64,000 nucleotides of DNA, taken from JAACFF01 sp963701435. GTDB lineage: Bacteria > Chloroflexota > Anaerolineae > Promineifilales > Promineifilaceae. Location: positions 682,001 through 746,000 of the forward strand of contig CAVPAL010000006.1 of the NCBI GenBank assembly GCA_963701435.1, read 5' to 3'. The position numbers and the translations under genes were made by a program. The notes under the pieces were generated by a model that was not told where the DNA came from, ran no database searches, and worked only from the letters and a program-made list of their open reading frames with translations. Positions 63,591 through 64,000 of the stretch are shown here, piece by piece (positions within the stretch are counted from its first letter, which is position 1; each line of letters starts with the position of its first letter).

Positions 63591-64000
63591 ATGACAGCAA
63601 TTGCTTTCGGCGTCTTGTTAGGTTTCCTGGCGTGGTTCTTTTTGCGTTATGTGCTCGGCGGCTTTTTCACCGTGCACCAAAACGAACGCGCCGTCAAAAC
63701 ACGATTTGGCCGCGCTTATCGCCTCAAAGACGTCACCACCCTCGATGATCCCATCTCTGATCCCCTCAATGTAAAAGACAGAGAACGATATAGTTATCCC
63801 ATCGTACGTACGCTGCAGCCCGGCGGCCCCTATTTCCGCTGGCCCTGGGAAAAGGTGCACAAAGTTTCTGTGGCCACGGAAACGATGAACATGGCGCTCG
63901 ATCTTGAAACGCCCACCGCCAATCATAACGGCAAGATGCTCGACGCCGTCACCAAAGACCAGCTCAATATCGGTCTCACGGGGCAAATTCGCTACCAGCC
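63591..64000 (+). CDS. SPFH/band-7 domain membrane protein (3' end outside window)
   Basis: At least 136 residues from ATG 63591 with AGGAGG upstream. One N-terminal membrane helix ('AIAFGVLLGFLAWFFLRYVLGG') is followed by 'FFTVHQNERAVKTRFGRAYR', 'GGPYFRWPWEKVHKVSV' and 'DAVTKDQLNIGLTGQIRYQ', the HflK/stomatin/prohibitin pattern. Likely a membrane scaffold or protease-associated protein. The frame runs off the window. Confidence 0.85.
   Translation, partial: MTAIAFGVLLGFLAWFFLRYVLGGFFTVHQNERAVKTRFGRAYRLKDVTTLDDPISDPLNVKDRERYSYPIVRTLQPGGPYFRWPWEKVHKVSVATETMNMALDLETPTANHNGKMLDAVTKDQLNIGLTGQIRYQ

Noticed and set aside
1..64000. CRISPR array, tRNA, rRNA or replication origin
   Set aside because: No regularly spaced repeats, cloverleaf-like tRNA sequence, rRNA core sequence or DnaA-box cluster noticed.

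Overview
The window looks like a chromosomal segment of a Chloroflexota (Anaerolineae/Ardenticatenia-like) bacterium. The evidence is indirect: very large secreted repeat proteins ending in an 'F.F.(I/L)VPG' tail, a CrtI/P450/glycosyltransferase/lycopene-cyclase carotenoid operon, a Qmo/Hdr-like redox cluster, and many toxin-antitoxin and restriction genes. I recognised no rRNA, tRNA or CRISPR array. The palindrome ACGGCCGT (usually AACGGCCGTT) recurs roughly fifty times by eye, where about one is expected by chance. It resembles a HIP1-type highly iterated palindrome and is nearly absent from the accessory blocks.

Layout. 1-11.3 kb: three secreted giants, including two tandem paralogs whose 3' ends are almost identical apart from an exact in-frame 267-bp difference. 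11.3-13.9 kb: MFS transporter, membrane protein, PlsY-like acyltransferase. 14.0-18.8 kb: carotenoid operon on the minus strand. 19.1-21.6 kb: second P450, then a wrecked aminoglycoside/hydroxyurea-kinase gene cut by two small palindromic elements. 21.9-28.8 kb: two FtsX/MacB permease pairs (the first frameshifted), a TetR regulator with a clear promoter/operator, and the ATPase. 28.8-32.7 kb: arylsulfotransferase-like protein, AlkC-like glycosylase with an Ig domain, VapBC. 32.8-40.1 kb: ArsR, TusA, MvhD, two HdrA-like flavoproteins, a small HTH protein, a QmoC-like membrane subunit, a DsrE-like protein and a radical SAM protein. 40.2-42.6 kb: FAD oxidase and LysR regulator.

42.6-62 kb is a defence island. 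A 656-bp direct repeat flanks dndC/dndD remnants with internal deletions and a higBA gene cassette. That cassette carries an attC-like site and sits in a DUF3800 gene; removing it rejoins the DUF3800 reading frame exactly. Then follows a long minus-strand, translationally coupled operon: PLD-SNF2 helicase, Eco57I-type methylase, a small protein, DUF3644, a DprA-like protein, a Mrr-N-like winged helix, an unknown protein, and a RecD-like helicase with a nuclease tail. This operon is the best candidate for an undescribed system. 62.5-64 kb: MazEF-like pair and the start of an SPFH/band-7 gene preceded by a double-hairpin repeat that also occurs at 20.7 kb.

Many genes in 21.9-24.5, 33.8-39.2, 43.6-45.9 and 48.6-61.9 kb carry single-base frameshifts, whereas the other regions are almost free of them. 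I cannot tell sequencing indels from real decay, so functional claims for those genes rest on the reconstructed frames.
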